DNA of 64,000 nt from Bradyrhizobium sp. SZCCHNS1050. Lineage in GTDB: Bacteria > Pseudomonadota > Alphaproteobacteria > Rhizobiales > Xanthobacteraceae. Shown here piece by piece: positions 27,528-36,606 of this stretch. The position numbers and the translations under genes are program-made. Numbering within the stretch: position 1 is the stretch's first letter; the number at the start of each line of letters is the position of its first letter. The notes under the pieces were generated by a model that ran no database searches, had not been told where the DNA came from, and saw nothing but the letters and a program-made list of their open reading frames with translations. Where the stretch lies: positions 1,302,001 through 1,366,000 of the forward strand of contig NZ_JAUETR010000002.1 of the NCBI RefSeq assembly GCF_032484785.1. Reading direction: 5' to 3'.

Positions 27528-28280
27528 TGACCTTGCCCCCAAGTTTTATCCAGATCTGAGTTCGTTCGGGCGGTTTGATGTGCCCATCTGGGCGGTCGTA
27601 GCGGCGGGAGCTGGCGCGGAGCTCTCGGCATAGCGCAGCGCCAGATCCCGACGCGGATTGCAGGTGGCGGCGAACTCGGATGGCGTCTTCCATCCGAGCT
27701 GGGAGTGCGGCCGAGCGTCGTTATAGTCGGTCCGCCAGCATCGGAGCGCGACGCGGGCCTGAGCAAGCGAGGTGAACAGCGTCTCGTTCAGCAGTTCATC
27801 CCGCAGGCGACCGTTGAAGCTCTCGATGAAGGCGTTCTGCATGGGTTTGCCCGGCGCGATGTAGTGCCAGGCGACACGGCTCTGATCGGTCCATGTCAGG
27901 ATGGCATTGCTCGTGAGCTCGCTGCCGTTGTCGCTCACCACCATCTTGGGCTTGCCGCGCTCGGCGCCCAGCCGGTCCAGCTCCCGGGCGACCGGGGCGC
28001 CCGAGAGTGAAGTGTCGGCCACCAGCGCCATTCTCGTCCTCCAGCGTCTTCAGCCGCTTGGCCTCCGAGACGTCCATTCCGCCGAACTTGGCCTTCCACT
28101 TGTAGATGCTCGCGTCGCTCACGCCATGCTTGCGGCAGAGATCGGCGACCGGAACGCCAGCCTCGTGCTCCTTCAAAATCCCAATGATCTGTTCTTCCGT
28201 AAAGCGGCCGCGCTTCATGCTCTGGTCCTCGTTGGGCCAGAACGAACTTCAAACTGGATTAAGCCCCAGGGGCATGGTCA
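27528..28280 (-). mobile_element. Internally deleted IS3-family element
   Basis: The ends are imperfect inverted repeats of about 40 bp, both starting TGACC and both containing TTATCCAG or TTAATCCAG and GTTCGTTC. The element is 753 bp, whereas a complete IS of this kind is about 1.2-1.3 kb. Inside, the start of orfA (28218 down to 28030) is joined directly to the second half of orfB (28031 down to 27546), so roughly 500 bp including the first catalytic Asp are gone. No target duplication is obvious in the flanks. Confidence 0.85.
27546..28218 (-). pseudogene. IS3-family transposase remnants (OrfA N-terminus, OrfB C-terminus)
   Basis: OrfA begins at ATG 28218 with 'MKRGRFTEEQIIGILKEHEA' and its HTH 'VADLCRKHGVSDASIYKW', and stops matching after '[11 protein letters not shown]'. 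OrfB sequence follows in another frame: '[18 protein letters not shown]' (second catalytic Asp), '[20 protein letters not shown]' (Glu) and '[18 protein letters not shown]'. The first Asp and the frameshift region are deleted, so it cannot transpose by itself but could be mobilised through its ends. Confidence 0.88.
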
Positions 28281-28483
28281 GCGAATACCAACAAAATCAG
28301 AGAGTTGAGAACTCGTTTGGGGGAAAAGGCATCATTGTTCTGCAACGCCTTCCAAGAGCAGGCCCCAAACGGACTGGACGAAGTCAGCCGCAGACCGAAG
28401 GGCCGCCGAGCGGCGAACCGGTGAATTCGGCGAACCGAACGGTCTGGCGCAGTCGGGGGCTTGACGTCCCGGAGACGTAACCT

Positions 28484-29809
28484 TCAGAAGTCTGCGACCG
28501 CCTTGGACTCATGCCGGGCGAAACGCGCGGGCGCGTAGGGCCTGGGATCGACGATCGGTTTGGCGGAGGTCACGAGATCGGCGATGAGATGGCCCGCACC
28601 TGGCCCGATGCCGAAGCCGTGGCCACTGAAGCCGGCGGCGACGATCAGGCCGGGCAGCGCGGCGAGCTCGCCGATCGCAGGCACGCCGTCGGGCGTGGAA
28701 TCGATGTAGCTCGCCCACGCCGCCGTGACGCGGCTCTGCTTCAAGGCCGGCAGCAGCTCGACCGCGCGCGCCTGGGTCAGGCGGATGGTGGCCTGGTCCG
28801 GCCGGGGATCGAGGATGCGGGTCAGCTCCATCGGCGTCGGCGCGTCGAGCCGCCAGCGGCCGACCGTCTCGTGGCCGGCGCGTAGGCCTTCGAGCCCGCC
28901 GGGCAGCAGGCTGCGCCAGCGCCTGGCGAACATCGGCAGGAAGTGCGACGCGAAGCGCAGCTGCTGAAGTGTAGGATCGACGCGGCCGCGGCCGCTGATC
29001 GCGAGCGTATGGCCGCCGTCGCCGCGCCGAGTGATCGAGACGGCGGCGGTGTGCAGCGCCGGGGGCAGCGGCTCCGCCGACGGCGACAGAGCGAGCGCCG
29101 AGGCGCGGATCGAGGCCATCGGCAGTGCGACACCGAGCTGATGGCAGAACGACGAAGCCCAGGCGCCGGCGGCGAGCACCGCGACCGGCGTGCGGATGGT
29201 GCCGCGCTCGGTGATCACGGCCGACAGCCGGCCGCCGCTGGTCTCGACGCCGCGCACGGCGCACATCTGGTGCACCGAGCCGCCCTGCTTGAGGATCGCG
29301 CGCGCCACCGCGGGCGCGGCATCGGCGGGACTGGCGGTGCCGTCGGTCGGCGAGAACACGCCGCCCTTCCAGCTGCGCCCGGTGGCCGCGCCGCGCGCGG
29401 TGGCCTGGCGGCTGTCGAGCATATGCGTGGTGACGCCGGCGGTCCTGGCGAACTCGCCCCAGCGCGCCCAGCCGGCGAGCTCCGCCTCGTCATTGCTGAG
29501 ATAGAACAGCCCGCAGCGCGAGAAGCCGGTCGCCTCGCCGCTCTCGGCCGCAAAGCGCTCCCACAGATCGAGGCTCAGCGTCGCCATCGGCAGCTCGCGC
29601 GCATCACGGTTCTGCTGCCGGCACCAGCCCCAATTGCGGCTGGACTGCTCGGCGCCGATGCGGCCCTTCTCGATCAGCGCCACCGCGAGCCCGCGCCGCG
29701 CGAGGTAATAGGCCGTGAACACGCCGACGATGCCGCCGCCGATGACCACGGCATCTGCACGCGCGGGCAGCGTTGGCGATGTCTCGACGAGCACCAGCGG
29801 TGCGGGCAT
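28484..29809 (-). CDS. FAD-dependent oxidoreductase (DAO/DadA family)
   Basis: A 441-residue flavoenzyme. 'ADAVVIGGGIVGVFTAYYLA' is the FAD-binding Rossmann motif, followed by 'GLAVALIEKGRIGAEQSSRN'. The C-terminal 'YIDSTPDGVPAIGE' and 'FSGHGFGIGPGAG' are the D-amino-acid dehydrogenase/sarcosine-oxidase family closing motifs. GGAGAG lies before the ATG. It would oxidise an amino acid or secondary amine to the imine. It is divergent from the Lrp/AsnC regulator and close to the ABC importer and aminotransferase, which supports amine or amino acid use; the substrate is not known. Confidence 0.9.
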   Translation of the reverse strand: MPAPLVLVETSPTLPARADAVVIGGGIVGVFTAYYLARRGLAVALIEKGRIGAEQSSRNWGWCRQQNRDARELPMATLSLDLWERFAAESGEATGFSRCGLFYLSNDEAELAGWARWGEFARTAGVTTHMLDSRQATARGAATGRSWKGGVFSPTDGTASPADAAPAVARAILKQGGSVHQMCAVRGVETSGGRLSAVITERGTIRTPVAVLAAGAWASSFCHQLGVALPMASIRASALALSPSAEPLPPALHTAAVSITRRGDGGHTLAISGRGRVDPTLQQLRFASHFLPMFARRWRSLLPGGLEGLRAGHETVGRWRLDAPTPMELTRILDPRPDQATIRLTQARAVELLPALKQSRVTAAWASYIDSTPDGVPAIGELAALPGLIVAAGFSGHGFGIGPGAGHLIADLVTSAKPIVDPRPYAPARFARHESKAVADF

Positions 29810-29993
29810 GCGGTCTCTCCGGCTGTGGGCTGGCTCAGCCTAGAGTGGCAGCCGGCCGTTCGGGCGCCGGATTCGTGGTCCGAACGGCATATCATTCTGC
29901 CCGTCTGCACATCGCCGGCGTATTGTTTTGCATCGCATAATCCCGGCGGATACGGCCCCATTCTTGCTTTACGGAAGTTTCGATGGCTCAGCG

Positions 29994-30007
29994 GCAGAAT
30001 TTTCTGC
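29994..30007. promoter_or_regulatory. Candidate Lrp/AsnC operator
   Basis: GCAGAATTTTCTGC is an AT-centred inverted repeat (6-bp arms) lying 44 bp before the Lrp start and inside the divergent gap to the FAD oxidase. It resembles the general Lrp consensus with its YAG...CTR ends. Inferred only. Confidence 0.5.
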
Positions 30008-30050
30008 TGTAATGGGGACCGGACGCGGCGTCACACGGGACCACGGCTTC

Positions 30051-30527
30051 ATGAAGCTCGATCGCATCGACATCAAGATCCTGCACGAACTGCAGAAGAA
30101 CGGCCGCGTCACCAATGTGGAGCTGGCCGAGCTGGTCAACCTGTCGCCGAGCCCCTGCCTGATGCGGGTGAAGAAGCTGCAGGCGGAAGGCTATATCGAG
30201 GGCTACTCGGCGCAGATCTGCGTCTCCAAGCTCGGCCAGACGCTGACCGTGTTCACCGAGGTCACCCTGAAGAACCACCGGCAGATCGACTTCGCCCGCT
30301 TTCTTGCCGCGGTGGAGAAGATCGACCAGTTGATCGAGTGCCACCTCGTCTCCGGCGGTTACGACTACATGATGAAGTTCGTCACCGCGGGGATCGGCGA
30401 GTACCAGACCATCATGGAGCGGCTGACCGACATGGACATCGGCATCGAGAAATATTTCAGCTTCGTCGTGCTGAAGTCGCCGATCGTCAAACCCTATCTG
30501 CCGCTGACCAGCCTGTTCCAGATGTAG
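30051..30527 (+). CDS. Lrp/AsnC family transcriptional regulator
   Basis: A 158-residue regulator of full family length. Its HTH 'LDRIDIKILHELQKNGRVTN' and 'LAELVNLSPSPCLMRVKKLQ' is followed by the RAM ligand domain ('ECHLVSGGYDYMMKFV'). ATG 30051 was chosen because the family similarity starts there; the upstream in-frame extension is not family-like. These regulators respond to an amino acid. It lies between the FAD oxidase (divergent) and the ABC importer operon (convergent) and may regulate either. Confidence 0.92.
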   Translation: MKLDRIDIKILHELQKNGRVTNVELAELVNLSPSPCLMRVKKLQAEGYIEGYSAQICVSKLGQTLTVFTEVTLKNHRQIDFARFLAAVEKIDQLIECHLVSGGYDYMMKFVTAGIGEYQTIMERLTDMDIGIEKYFSFVVLKSPIVKPYLPLTSLFQM

Positions 30528-30535
30528 CCGCGCGG

Positions 30536-32188
30536 TCAGCGCTGGCAGTATTCGCGGACCTGCTCGGGATCCTGGCGGAGATTGTCGAGCCAGGCGGGAT
30601 CGAGCTTCGGCACCGACGACAGCAGCAGCTGCGTATAGGGATGCTCGGGCCGCGCCATGGCCTCGGGCGTAATCTGCTCGATCTTGCGTCCCCGATACAT
30701 CACGACGATGTCGTCGCAGATCGCCTCGACCACCGACAGATCGTGGCTGATGAAGACATAAGCGAGATCGAGCTCGCGCTGTAGCTCCTTGAGCAGATCG
30801 ATGACCGCCGCGGCGACGACGGTGTCGAGCGCGGAGGTGATCTCGTCGCAGATGATGAGCTTGGGATCGGCGGCCAGCGCGCGGGCGAAGTTGACGCGCT
30901 GCTTCTGTCCACCCGAGAGCTCGCCCGGACGGCGCAGCCGCAAGCTCTGGGGCAGCTTCACCATGTCGAGCAGCTGATCGATGCGGGCGCTGCGGTGCTG
31001 GCGCGGCATGCCGTGATAGAATTTCAGCGGCCGCCCCAGAATGTCCTCGACCGTATGCGCCGGGTTCAGCGCCGTGTCGGCATGCTGGAACACGATCTGC
31101 ACCTGGCGGAGCTGGTCCGCATCGCGGCTGCGCGCGCTGCGCCCGAGCTCGCGGCCGTCGAACACGACGCCGCCCGCAAACGGCGGAAGGATGCCAGCGA
31201 TGGCGCGGGCGAGCGTCGACTTGCCGCAGCCGGATTCGCCGATGATGCCGAGATTGCGTCCGCGCGCGACACGCAGGCTGACGTTCTCGACGGCCACGAT
31301 CGCGGGCAGGCCGTCCGAGCGCAGCGGACCGTAGCCGACCGACACCTCGTGCACTTCGAGCAATGCCTCGGCCGCCACGGACGCCTCCGCTCGCGGTTCA
31401 TGATGCGGCGCGATGGCGGCGAGCAGCTGGCGCGTATAGGGGTGCTGCGCGCGCTCGAGAATGTCGGCGGTCGTCCCGCTCTCCTGCACCTCGCCATTGC
31501 GCAGCACGACGATGCGGTCGGCGATCTGGGCGACGACGGCGAGATCATGCGACACGTAGATGCCGGCGATGCGATGCGCCGAGATCACCGACTTGAACGC
31601 GCGCAGCACCTCGACCTGGGTGGTGACGTCGAGCGCCGTGGTCGGCTCGTCGAAGATCAGCACCTTCGGGCTCGCGATCAGCGCCATCGCCGCGGCGAGC
31701 CGCTGCAGCTGGCCGCCGGACACCTGGTGCGGATAGCGCTCGCCGATCGTGTCGGGGTTGGGCAGCGACAGCGCACGGAACAGCGCCGCGGCCTTGCTGC
31801 GTGCCTCCTCCACCGGCATCACGCCGTGGATGCGCACGACCTCGATCACCTGATCCATGATGCGGATTGCCGGATTGAACGCCGCGGCGGCGCTCTGCGG
31901 CACATAGGCGATCTTGGCGCCGCGCACGGCCGCCTTGTCCTTCTCCGAGAGTGTCACCATGTCGACGCCATCGACCGTGACCGAGCCGCCGACGATCTGG
32001 CAGCCGGCCCGGGCATAGCCCATCAGGCTCATCGCGATGGTGGTCTTGCCGGAGCCGCTCTCGCCGATCAGCGCGACGATCTCGCCTTCGGCGATGTCGA
32101 GATCGACGCCCCTGATGATCTCGATGGTGCGGCCGGAATCGGTGGTCGCCTCGACGCGAAGATCGCGGATCTGCACCAGGCTCGTCAT
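30536..32188 (-). CDS. ABC transporter ATPase with two fused nucleotide-binding domains
   Basis: A 550-residue protein containing both Dpp-type ATPases in one chain. Domain 1 has 'GESGSGKTT', 'QVSGGQLQRLAAAMAL' and '[12 protein letters not shown]'; domain 2, from about residue 280, has 'GESGCGKST', 'ELSGGQKQRVNFARALA' and 'LIICDEITSALD'. Both H-loops ('VSHD', 'ISHD') are present, so both sites look active. It is the last gene of the second ABC operon, and its start abuts the permease stop at 32189. Confidence 0.92.
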   Translation of the reverse strand: MTSLVQIRDLRVEATTDSGRTIEIIRGVDLDIAEGEIVALIGESGSGKTTIAMSLMGYARAGCQIVGGSVTVDGVDMVTLSEKDKAAVRGAKIAYVPQSAAAAFNPAIRIMDQVIEVVRIHGVMPVEEARSKAAALFRALSLPNPDTIGERYPHQVSGGQLQRLAAAMALIASPKVLIFDEPTTALDVTTQVEVLRAFKSVISAHRIAGIYVSHDLAVVAQIADRIVVLRNGEVQESGTTADILERAQHPYTRQLLAAIAPHHEPRAEASVAAEALLEVHEVSVGYGPLRSDGLPAIVAVENVSLRVARGRNLGIIGESGCGKSTLARAIAGILPPFAGGVVFDGRELGRSARSRDADQLRQVQIVFQHADTALNPAHTVEDILGRPLKFYHGMPRQHRSARIDQLLDMVKLPQSLRLRRPGELSGGQKQRVNFARALAADPKLIICDEITSALDTVVAAAVIDLLKELQRELDLAYVFISHDLSVVEAICDDIVVMYRGRKIEQITPEAMARPEHPYTQLLLSSVPKLDPAWLDNLRQDPEQVREYCQR

Positions 32189-33043
32189 CTACGACGCCTC
32201 CCGGTCGCGGATCTTGGTCGGCAGATTGTCGATCAGGAGATTGACGGCGATGGTGAGGCTTGCGATCGCCAGCGACGGGGAGATCACGGCCGGCGCGGCA
32301 TAGGGCAGCCCGCCGATGTTCTCGCGCACCAGCGCGCCCCAATCCGCATAAGGCGGCCGCACGCCCAGGCCGAGAAAGGACATTCCGGACAGCAGCAGCA
32401 CGATGAACACGAAGCGCAGGCCAAGATCGACCAGCACCGGGCCGATGATGTTGGGCAGGATCTCGGCGCGGATCAAATAGAACAGGCTCTCGCCGCGGAT
32501 CCGAGCCACCGTGACGAAATCCATGGTGTTGATGTTGACCGCGAGCGCGCGGGCGAAGCGGTAGGCGCCGGGAATGTAGATCACCGCCATGGTCACGATC
32601 AGCACCGGGATCGACGAGCCGACCGCGGCGACGACGACGAGGCTGAACAGCTTGCTCGGAATCGAGCTCAACGCGTCGAGCAGCCGGCTCAGCACCATGT
32701 CGACGACCCCGCCGGTGATCGCCGCAATCATGCCGAGCGTGACGCCCGACACGCCGGCGATGATCACGGAGGCCACCGAAATGCCGAGCGTATAGCGCGC
32801 GCCCATCAGGATGCGCGAGGTCATGTCGCGTCCGAGATAGTCGGAGCCCAGCCACAGCTCGCGGCTCATGGGGCCGAAATAATCGGTGTCGACGATGTCG
32901 CCGATCGGATGCGGAATGATGGAGGGCGCGACGAACGCCACGACGATCCAGAACGCCACGATCAGCGCCCCGGCAACCCCGACAGCGTTGATGCGGTAAC
33001 CGAAGCGCGGGGTTCGCGAGGCGGATTTCGCGGCGCTCGTCAT
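32189..33043 (-). CDS. ABC transporter permease, DppC-like
   Basis: A 284-residue inner-membrane permease. 'LWLGSDYLGRDMTSRILMGA' is the DppC motif after the first membrane helix, and the EAA region lies around 'INTMDFVTVARIRGESLFYL'. It overlaps the DppB-like gene by 4 bp and runs directly into the ATPase gene. Confidence 0.92.
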   Translation of the reverse strand: MTSAAKSASRTPRFGYRINAVGVAGALIVAFWIVVAFVAPSIIPHPIGDIVDTDYFGPMSRELWLGSDYLGRDMTSRILMGARYTLGISVASVIIAGVSGVTLGMIAAITGGVVDMVLSRLLDALSSIPSKLFSLVVVAAVGSSIPVLIVTMAVIYIPGAYRFARALAVNINTMDFVTVARIRGESLFYLIRAEILPNIIGPVLVDLGLRFVFIVLLLSGMSFLGLGVRPPYADWGALVRENIGGLPYAAPAVISPSLAIASLTIAVNLLIDNLPTKIRDREAS

Positions 33044-33990
33044 CGCAGCCTCGGATTGGACAGGATGGCGATGATGTCGGCCGTGGTGGTCAGCAGCAGG
33101 AAGCCGAAGCAGAAGATGATGGCGCAGCTCTGGATCAGCGGCAGGTCGCGGGTCGACACCGCGTCGACCATCAGCTTGGCGATGCCGGGATAGTTGAAGA
33201 CGGTCTCGATGATGATGACGCCACCCAGGAGATAGGACAATGACAAGGCCACCGCATTCACGATCGGGCCCAGCGCATTGGGCAGCGCATGGCGGAGCAC
33301 CAGACGGCCGCGCGAGGCGCCCTTCAAGAGCGCCATCTCGACATAGGGCGTGTTCAAGGTCTCGATCACGGCCGCCCGGCTCATCCGGATCATCTGCGCC
33401 GAGATCACTATGGTTAGCGTCACGACCGGCATCGCATAGGCGCGGGCGAAATCAGAGGCGGTGCGGATCTCGCTGATGAAGGACACCGCCGGCAGCCAAT
33501 TAAGATAGACAGCGAACAAAAGCACAGCGAGGGTCGCGATCATGAACTCCGGCACCGACACGATGCCGATGACGGCGATGGTCAGACAGCGATCATACAG
33601 CGTGTTGCGCAGCATCGCCGCGGTGATGCCGAGCGTCAGCGCCAGCGGTACCGCGACGGTCGCGGTGAGGCCGGCGAGCTTGAGGGTGTTGACGAGGCGC
33701 CCGCCGATCAGCTTCGCGACTGGCATGTTGTTGGCATATGACACGCCGAGATCGCCCTGCACGACGCCGGCCAGCCAGCGCAGGAAACGGAAAATGGCGG
33801 GATCATCGAGATGCATCGCCTTGCGCAGCCCCTCGACCGCCTCGGGGGTCGCGGCCTGGCCGAGCAGGATGGTCGCGGTGTCGCCCGGCAGCATCGCGGT
33901 GGCGAAGAAGACGGCGAATGAGACAATGATCGCGGTGACCAGCGCGATCGCCAGCCGGGCCAGGATGAGGGATGCGATCCGATGTTTCAA
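33040..33990 (-). CDS. ABC transporter permease, DppB-like
   Basis: A 316-residue inner-membrane permease. The N-terminus 'LILARLAIALVTAIIVSFAV' is followed by 'MLPGDTATILLGQAATPEAV', the usual DppB pattern. The EAA loop is near 'NTPYVEMALLKGASRGRLVL'. It lies 82 bp after the binding-protein gene. Confidence 0.92.
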   Translation of the reverse strand: MKHRIASLILARLAIALVTAIIVSFAVFFATAMLPGDTATILLGQAATPEAVEGLRKAMHLDDPAIFRFLRWLAGVVQGDLGVSYANNMPVAKLIGGRLVNTLKLAGLTATVAVPLALTLGITAAMLRNTLYDRCLTIAVIGIVSVPEFMIATLAVLLFAVYLNWLPAVSFISEIRTASDFARAYAMPVVTLTIVISAQMIRMSRAAVIETLNTPYVEMALLKGASRGRLVLRHALPNALGPIVNAVALSLSYLLGGVIIIETVFNYPGIAKLMVDAVSTRDLPLIQSCAIIFCFGFLLLTTTADIIAILSNPRLR

Positions 33991-34072
33991 ACTTTGGGTC
34001 CGCGGGCCTGATCAGATCATGGTCATCGCGGCGCCGACCCGAGTGACCGGCGCCACGCGACTCAGACAACAT

Positions 34073-35680
34073 TCACGAATCGAGCCAGACATATTCGGCG
34101 AAGGCATATCCCATCATGCCGCCGAGCGGGCTCGGCTCCAAGCCCTTCAGTCTCGACGAGGTGGCATCGATATTGGAGATGTAGGCCGGAATGATGGTGC
34201 CCGCCTCCTCCGCGATCATCGCCTGCATCTCGGCATACATCTGCTTGCGCTTGGCCTGGTCGAGCAGGCCGCGCGCCTCGAGCATCATCTTGTCGAACTT
34301 CTCGGACTTGAAGCGGCTCTCGTTCCACGGCGCCTCGGAGGCATAGAGCAGCGAGAACAGGATGTCCGGCGTCGGGCGCGGATTGATGTTGCCAAAATGG
34401 ACCGGCGCCTTCAGCCAGTAATTGTCCCAATAGCCGTCCGAGGGAACGCGCTGCACGTCCAGCGTCAGGCCGATCGCCGCCGCCGAGGCCTGGATCACCA
34501 TGGCCATCTCGATCGCCGAGTTCGCCGCTTCCGAGGTCACGACCGGGATCGACGTGCCGAGCACGCCGGCCTTCTGGAACAGCGATTTCGCCTTGTCCGG
34601 ATCGAACGGCTTGGGCTTGAGGTCGGGGTTGTGGAAGAAATTCGCCGGAGAAACCGGCTGGTCGTTGCCGACGACGCCGAAGCCACGCAGCACCGACTTG
34701 ACGATCTGCTCGCGGTTGACGAGGTGCTTCATGCCATCGATGAAGTCCTTCTTGTTGCCCGGCGCCATGTCGAGGCGAATGTTGAGGTCAGTGTAGTTGC
34801 CGGTCGTCGATTTCGACAGAGCAATCCCCTCCTTGCCCTCGATCAGCCGGAGCGAGCGCGGGTTGATGCTGGCGGCGAGCTGGATGTCGCCCGACAGCAG
34901 CGCGTTGACACGCGCATTCTCCTCGGTGATCGCGATGAACTCGATCTGATCGAGATAGGGGCCGTCCTTGAAATAGTTCTTGTTGCGCACGCCGATGGAG
35001 CGGACGCCCGGCTCGAAGGCCTCGCGGACAAACGCGCCGGTGCCGTTGCCCTTGGAGAAATCGGTGGTGCCGTCGGCGACGATCATGAAGTGATGCAGCG
35101 CCAGGATCATCGGCAGGTCGGCGTTGGGGCTCGCCAGCGTGATCTCGACGGTGGTCTTGTCGACCGCCTTGAAGCCGGTCATCTGCGCCGCGATCTTGGC
35201 GACCTTGGAGCCTGTCGCCTTGTCGAGATGCCGCTTCAGCGAGAACACGACGTCGTCGGCCGTCAGCGGCTTGCCGTCGTGGAAGGTGACGCCCTTCTTG
35301 AGCTTCACGGTCCAGGTCTGCGCATCCTGGGACTCGACGGATTCGGCGAGCTCCATCTGCGCCGCGCCGCTCTTATCGAGCGTGGTGAGCCGATTGTAGA
35401 ACGAGCAGCAGCGCACATAGTCGGTCGAGAAGGACGCCTTGGCCGGATCGAGCGTGTCGGCCGTCGAGGTGGACCAGCCCGCGGCCTTGATCGCGCCGCC
35501 CTTCTTCGGCGTGGCCGCGAATGCGCGCTCGACGCGACCGAGGATGGTGCTGCCGGAAGCGAGCGCGACGCCATTGGCGAGCATCATCTTCAGGAGATCC
35601 CGGCGCGAGGCGCCGCGCCGGATTGCCGCCTCGACCAGCACATCGTCACTCGGAGTCCAGTTGGCGATCCCTTTGCTCAT
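34073..35680 (-). CDS. ABC transporter substrate-binding protein, peptide family (SBP_bac_5), Tat-exported
   Basis: A 535-residue periplasmic binding protein. After about 25 residues comes the twin-arginine signal 'SRRDLLKMMLANGVALASGS', with a likely cleavage before 'ATPKKGG'. The family-5 segment 'TWTVKLKKGVTFHDGKPLTA' is present. The family delivers peptides, opines, nickel or amine compounds to a DppBC-type channel. It is preceded by a HAD gene (50 bp gap) in the same apparent operon, unlike the first ABC system in the window. Confidence 0.92.
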   Translation of the reverse strand: MSKGIANWTPSDDVLVEAAIRRGASRRDLLKMMLANGVALASGSTILGRVERAFAATPKKGGAIKAAGWSTSTADTLDPAKASFSTDYVRCCSFYNRLTTLDKSGAAQMELAESVESQDAQTWTVKLKKGVTFHDGKPLTADDVVFSLKRHLDKATGSKVAKIAAQMTGFKAVDKTTVEITLASPNADLPMILALHHFMIVADGTTDFSKGNGTGAFVREAFEPGVRSIGVRNKNYFKDGPYLDQIEFIAITEENARVNALLSGDIQLAASINPRSLRLIEGKEGIALSKSTTGNYTDLNIRLDMAPGNKKDFIDGMKHLVNREQIVKSVLRGFGVVGNDQPVSPANFFHNPDLKPKPFDPDKAKSLFQKAGVLGTSIPVVTSEAANSAIEMAMVIQASAAAIGLTLDVQRVPSDGYWDNYWLKAPVHFGNINPRPTPDILFSLLYASEAPWNESRFKSEKFDKMMLEARGLLDQAKRKQMYAEMQAMIAEEAGTIIPAYISNIDATSSRLKGLEPSPLGGMMGYAFAEYVWLDS

Positions 35681-35730
35681 GTCATCCGTCCCCTGTTCGA
35701 TCCGGCAGAATGAAAATCGTCAGTCGCACA

Positions 35731-36450
35731 TCATTTGGCAGGCACCTGGTCCACCGCGTCGACCAGCTCGGCCATCGAATGGAAGTGGAAATCCGGCTTG
35801 GTGAAGGACGCCGGCGCGATGGTGCCGCCATAGCCCTGCTTGTCGTGGCGCCGCTCGATCCAGCAATTGATGACGCCGAGCTGCCGGGAGATGCCGATGT
35901 CGTGATACTGGCTCTGCGCCACATGCAGGATCTGTGACGCCGAGCCGCCGTCACGTTCGATGAAATCGAACACCTGAGTGAAGAAGGCGGGATCCGGCTT
36001 CTCCGTCCCGGTGTCGTCGACCGTGAAGCTCGCGTAGAACGGCGAGCCCAGCTCGCGCTCGAAATGATCCAGTGCCCAGCGCCGCGCATTGGTCATCGCG
36101 ATCAGCTTGTAGCGCCGGGCGAGACGCGCCATGGCGGCGGCGCTGTCCGGGAAGGCCTTCCAGCGTGCGGCGGAGTCGCGGAAGCGCTCGCCGAGCGTGG
36201 TCTGCCTGGGCAGATCGAGTTGTGGTGCGATGATGTCATAGACCCGGACGAGATCATCCGGAAAGCGGTCGGCGTCCGCCGCGTAGCGTGCCGCGCGGTA
36301 CAGGCTCAGCGCCTGCTCACCGTCGATTGCCTTGTTTGCTTCCGCCGCGATCTCGCCGAGGCTCGAGACGATCCCGCTTTCGAAGTCGATCAGCGTGCCG
36401 ACCACGTCGAAGGTCAGGTACCTGAATTGAGCAAGATCGAGCTTGGTCAT
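35731..36450 (-). CDS. HAD type II family hydrolase (haloacid dehalogenase-like), copy 1
   Basis: A 239-residue HAD-fold protein. The nucleophile motif is 'YLTFDVVGTLIDFESG'. Motif II reads 'IAMTNARRW' with Thr in place of the usual Ser, the motif III lysine is in 'TEKPDPAFF', and the last motif is 'HVAQSQYHDIG'. In true L-2-haloacid dehalogenases this motif carries Ser-Ser-Asn before the Asp; here it is Gln-Ser-Gln-Tyr-His-Asp. A dehalogenase role is therefore doubtful, and a phosphatase or other hydrolase is equally likely. I use ATG 36450, where the family similarity starts. It lies between the aminotransferase and the ABC binding protein. Confidence 0.85.
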   Translation of the reverse strand: MTKLDLAQFRYLTFDVVGTLIDFESGIVSSLGEIAAEANKAIDGEQALSLYRAARYAADADRFPDDLVRVYDIIAPQLDLPRQTTLGERFRDSAARWKAFPDSAAAMARLARRYKLIAMTNARRWALDHFERELGSPFYASFTVDDTGTEKPDPAFFTQVFDFIERDGGSASQILHVAQSQYHDIGISRQLGVINCWIERRHDKQGYGGTIAPASFTKPDFHFHSMAELVDAVDQVPAK

Positions 36451-36606
36451 TCTGTGAGGCCCTTCCGCGTCATCGGTCCTAGTGTGAAGCCGGGTTCCGG
36501 CGAAAACTTCCGAATTGCGAGGACCCGACGGCAGAAAATTGCGAATAGGAGGAGCCGCCGACATATCGGCCCTGCTGCACACGCACCGATATGCCCGTGC
36601 CCACCT

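Noticed and set aside
30995..33193. 732-codon open frame on the plus strand
   Set aside because: Antisense to the dual ATPase and permease genes; Arg/Ala/His-rich composition.
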